46,436 nt of DNA from TMED109 sp002171375 (GTDB lineage: Bacteria; Pseudomonadota; Alphaproteobacteria; TMED109): positions 1-46,436 of the forward strand of contig CBFHON010000010.1 of assembly GCA_965657505.1 (NCBI GenBank), read 5' to 3'. A model generated the notes under the pieces. It was not told where the DNA came from, ran no database searches, and worked only from the letters and a program-made list of their open reading frames with translations. Shown here piece after piece: positions 44,070 through 46,436 of the stretch (positions within the stretch are counted from its first letter, which is position 1; every line of letters starts with the position of its first letter). The position numbers were made by a program, and so were the translations under genes.

Positions 44070-44600
44070 ATGACTGTAGGAAAAATAATACCAAATGATA
44101 TAATATTTCATGTAAGAGTTAGAGATGAGAGTATAGGAGGAGACAACCCTTTCAAATGGACAAGTTCTTCCACTAAAGACTATTTTGCCAATAAAAGAGT
44201 TATTATATTCTCCCTGCCGGGCGCTTTTACTCCTACTTGTTCAACATATCAACTTCCAGGGTTTGAAGAACATTACGATGAAATATTAAGCCAAAATATT
44301 GATGAAATATATTGTATATCCGTAAATGATTCATATGTAATTAACAAATGGGTTATAGATCAAGGAATTAAAAAAGTTAAAGTTATTCCAGATGGTTCAG
44401 GAAAGCTTACTAGAGAAATGAATATGTTAGTTGCTAAAGATGATGTAGGTTTTGGAATGAGATCATGGAGATATGCGGCTTTAATTAACGATAGTAAAGT
44501 TGAAAAAATATGGGAAGAGGTAGGTAAAATGGATAATTGCCCAGATGACCCTTATGAAGAAACTAATCCAACAAAAATTTTAGCTGATATTAAAATTTAG
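44070..44600 (+). CDS. Peroxiredoxin, Prx5-like (AhpC/TSA-redoxin fold)
   Basis: Thiol peroxidase that reduces hydrogen peroxide or organic peroxides in the cytoplasm. The 176 residues contain VIIFSLPGAFTPTCSTYQLPGFE with the peroxidatic C57 in the PxxxTxxC motif, and the Prx5-type middle CISVNDSYVINKW. C82 and C157 are possible resolving cysteines; no glutaredoxin domain is fused. AGGAG lies 6 nt before the ATG. The gene begins 16 nt after a strong terminator, too close for its own promoter, so expression probably needs read-through from the Fur-controlled promoter. That would link peroxide defence to iron status. Confidence 0.92.
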   Translation: MTVGKIIPNDIIFHVRVRDESIGGDNPFKWTSSSTKDYFANKRVIIFSLPGAFTPTCSTYQLPGFEEHYDEILSQNIDEIYCISVNDSYVINKWVIDQGIKKVKVIPDGSGKLTREMNMLVAKDDVGFGMRSWRYAALINDSKVEKIWEEVGKMDNCPDDPYEETNPTKILADIKI

Positions 44601-44702
44601 AAGGTGATAAGAAAAATATAATGTCATTAAATATTTAAATAATAGATTAGATGTAGTACATTTAAAATATTTAAAAATTTTAATATAATATAAGGCATTA
44701 TA

Positions 44703-46286
44703 ATGAGAAATACACATTTCCCAGGTAGGTCACCGGTTTATTCCTTAGATGGAATGGTAAGTACTTCCCATCCTTTAGCAACTAAGGCAGCAATAGATAT
44801 TTTATCTAAAGGTGGAAATGCTGTAGATGCTGCTGTTACAGCTGCATCCGTATTAGCAGTGGTAGAGCCTCATTCTACTGGAGTAGGAGGTGACTTATTT
44901 TGCTTATATCATTCAGTTAGATCTAATAAAGTTTTAGCCTTGAATGCTTCTGGAAGAGCTCCAGAAGCTATTTCTCTTGATAAGTTAAATAATCTAGGAA
45001 TTAAAGATGATATACCATTTCAAAGTCCACACTCAGTAAGCATACCTACAGGAGTTGCTGGATGGATAAAACTTATAGAAGATCATGGAAGTTTATCATT
45101 AAAAGAAATATTAGAGCCTTCAATTAATTATGCTCAAAATGGTTATATAGTAGCTGATGTCATAGCAGATGTATGGAAAAGAGAAATCGAAAAATTATCT
45201 TTAGATGAAGATTGTAAAAATTTATTTTTACCAGATGGAAAATTTTTAAAAGCTGGAGATATTCATTATCAGCCAAGACTAGCAGAAACATTAAAAAGTA
45301 TTGCGCAATTTGGAAGAGCAGGTTTTTATGAAGGGGAAGTTGCTAAAAGTATGGTTAATAAACTCAATACTTTAGGAGGTTTTCATAGTCTAGAAGATTT
45401 TGCCAAAGCTGAAGCAAATTATGTGGAGCCAATATCAGCTAATTACAGAGATGCTAAAATTTATGAATGTCCTCCAAACGGACAAGGAGTAATTGCTTTA
45501 ATTATAATGAAAATTTTAGAGGGATATGATTTTAATAATATACCTTCTAATTCATCTTTACGTATTCATCTGCAAGCAGAAGCAACTAAAATAGCATTTA
45601 GTCATAGATCTCATTACTTAGCAGACCCTAATTTTTCAAGTGTACCTGTAGAAGAAATGTTATCCGAAAAATATATTAATAACCTAAGAAGTTTAATTAA
45701 ACTTGATACTTGTATTGAAGGTTATAAACCAGAATTGCCAGTACACCCAAATACTGTATACATCTCTGTAGTAGATAAAGAAAAAAATTCTGTATCACTC
45801 ATAAATTCTATATTCCATTCATTTGGTAGCGGAATCGTAGCACCGGATTCGGGGGTTTTATTTCAAAATAGGGGTGCAAGTTTTGTTTTAGATCCATCTC
45901 ATCCTAATGTAATTGAGCCAGGAAAAAGACCCATGCATACTATAATTCCAAGTTTAGCAACAAAACAAAACAAACCTTATCTTTCTTTTGGTGTAATGGG
46001 TGGCCATTACCAACCTATGGGACAAGCCCATGTTTTATCAAATATTATTGATTATGGAATGGATCCTCAGCAAAGTTTAGATTTTCCTAGAAGTTTCTAT
46101 TTTGATGGAGTTCTTGAATGTGAGAAGGGTATACCCGAGGATGTAAGAAAAGAATTACTAAAAATAGGCCATAAAGTTGAAGTTTGCGATTTACCTCATG
46201 GAGGAGGGCAGGTTATAGAGCATAGAGGTCCTACTTTAATTGGAGGATCTGATCCTAGAAAAGATGGTTGTGCTATTGGTTTATAA
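44703..46286 (+). CDS. Gamma-glutamyltransferase-family protein (YwrD/acylase-like subgroup)
   Basis: Ntn-hydrolase that self-cleaves to two subunits. The 527 residues show the large-subunit motif GGNAVDAAVTAASVLAVVEPHSTGVGGDLF (about 38-66), PPNGQG, and the predicted nucleophile T351 at the start of TVYISVVDKEKNSVSL. After it come FGSGIV, LFQNRGASF and PGKRPMHTIIPSL. Classical GGT has TT at the cleavage site; here it is TV, as in the YwrD-type or acylase-like branch, so the substrate is uncertain and may be an amide other than glutathione. No signal peptide is seen, unlike periplasmic GGT. It overlaps the next, convergent gene by 6 nt. Confidence 0.88.
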   Translation: MRNTHFPGRSPVYSLDGMVSTSHPLATKAAIDILSKGGNAVDAAVTAASVLAVVEPHSTGVGGDLFCLYHSVRSNKVLALNASGRAPEAISLDKLNNLGIKDDIPFQSPHSVSIPTGVAGWIKLIEDHGSLSLKEILEPSINYAQNGYIVADVIADVWKREIEKLSLDEDCKNLFLPDGKFLKAGDIHYQPRLAETLKSIAQFGRAGFYEGEVAKSMVNKLNTLGGFHSLEDFAKAEANYVEPISANYRDAKIYECPPNGQGVIALIIMKILEGYDFNNIPSNSSLRIHLQAEATKIAFSHRSHYLADPNFSSVPVEEMLSEKYINNLRSLIKLDTCIEGYKPELPVHPNTVYISVVDKEKNSVSLINSIFHSFGSGIVAPDSGVLFQNRGASFVLDPSHPNVIEPGKRPMHTIIPSLATKQNKPYLSFGVMGGHYQPMGQAHVLSNIIDYGMDPQQSLDFPRSFYFDGVLECEKGIPEDVRKELLKIGHKVEVCDLPHGGGQVIEHRGPTLIGGSDPRKDGCAIGL

Positions 46287-46436
46287 ATTAGGGTTTATAT
46301 AACACCCTGCTTTAATAGCCTTGAGTTTTACTTTTTCATATATTTTATCAATTACTGGTGTTGGAATATTTACAATTTTACCTGCTTCAGAAACAGATTT
46401 TGTTAATGCATCTATTTCCATTGGTCGACCAAGTTC
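46281..46436 (-). CDS. Ketopantoate reductase (PanE/ApbA) family, C-terminal 51 residues only
   Basis: The gene runs in from beyond the window and ends at 46281. The visible part includes ELGRPMEIDALTKSV and VNIPTPVIDKIYEKVKLKA, which match the conserved C-terminal helical domain of the 2-dehydropantoate 2-reductase family. The family also contains enzymes with other substrates, so pantothenate synthesis is likely but not certain. Its stop overlaps the ggt-family stop by 6 nt (convergent), with no terminator. Confidence 0.8.
   Translation of the reverse strand, partial: ELGRPMEIDALTKSVSEAGKIVNIPTPVIDKIYEKVKLKAIKAGCYINPNL

Overview
The window is one contiguous block of core chromosome from a low-GC (roughly 30-35% by eye), gene-dense, free-living alphaproteobacterium. 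The gene order mtaB-dapF / ffh-rpsP-rimM-trmD-rplS-leuCDB-asd-sdhCDAB / zapE-mdh-sucCDAB-lpd / xerC-fsa / priA / atpHAGDC / rppH-ctpA / rsfS-nadD-proA-proB-obgE-rpmA-rplU is an alphaproteobacterial arrangement. Together with the AT richness, short spacers, many 1-31 nt gene overlaps and a DUF1491 gene, it points to a streamlined, probably marine lineage of the SAR11 / HIMB59 / AEGEAN-169 kind; the exact clade cannot be fixed from the sequence alone. TGA is used as a normal stop, so the code is standard. A run of 98 N inside rplU shows that this is a draft (metagenome or single-cell) assembly.

Layout. 1-2190 (minus): ftsY start, mtaB, dapF. 2379-13588 (plus): SRP protein, ribosome/tRNA maturation genes, leucine biosynthesis, asd, then succinate dehydrogenase. 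13622-18465: a CaCA antiporter, methylmalonate-semialdehyde dehydrogenase, zapE and an iron-dependent alcohol dehydrogenase, set into the TCA block. 18562-27223: mdh, sucCD, sucAB, lpd. 27229-28835 (minus): xerC, fructose-6-phosphate aldolase-type transaldolase. 28916-36110 (plus): priA and the F1 part of ATP synthase (F0 is elsewhere). 36107-43370 (minus): rppH, ctpA, rsfS, nadD, proA, proB, obgE, rpmA, rplU. 43535-46286 (plus): DUF1491 gene, a regulatory intergenic region, a peroxiredoxin, a gamma-glutamyltransferase-family protein. 46281-end (minus): C-terminus of a ketopantoate-reductase-family protein.

The stretch most worth attention is 43862-44069. Directly after a clean intrinsic terminator lies a perfect 21-bp Fur-box palindrome. 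It abuts a consensus -35 (TTGACA) with an AT-rich -10 at 17 bp. About 100 nt later comes a second strong intrinsic terminator (14-bp perfect stem plus T8). No gene lies between, so this reads as an iron-repressed small RNA with the architecture of RyhB: stem-loop, U-rich stretch, terminator. The terminator loop carries ACCUCC, identical to the anti-Shine-Dalgarno core of 16S rRNA, and is complementary over 7 nt to the Shine-Dalgarno of the iron-dependent alcohol dehydrogenase in this same window. The peroxiredoxin starts only 16 nt after the T-run, leaving no room for its own promoter, so it is probably expressed by read-through.

Other points: S16, L21 and L19 carry charged low-complexity tails, the one on S16 encoded by a near-perfect 18-bp tandem repeat; the N gap in rplU is probably an artefact of about zero true length; SucB has Ser in place of the usual catalytic-motif Asp; and rlmH and the murein hydrolase activator gene usually found between rsfS and ctpA are absent.
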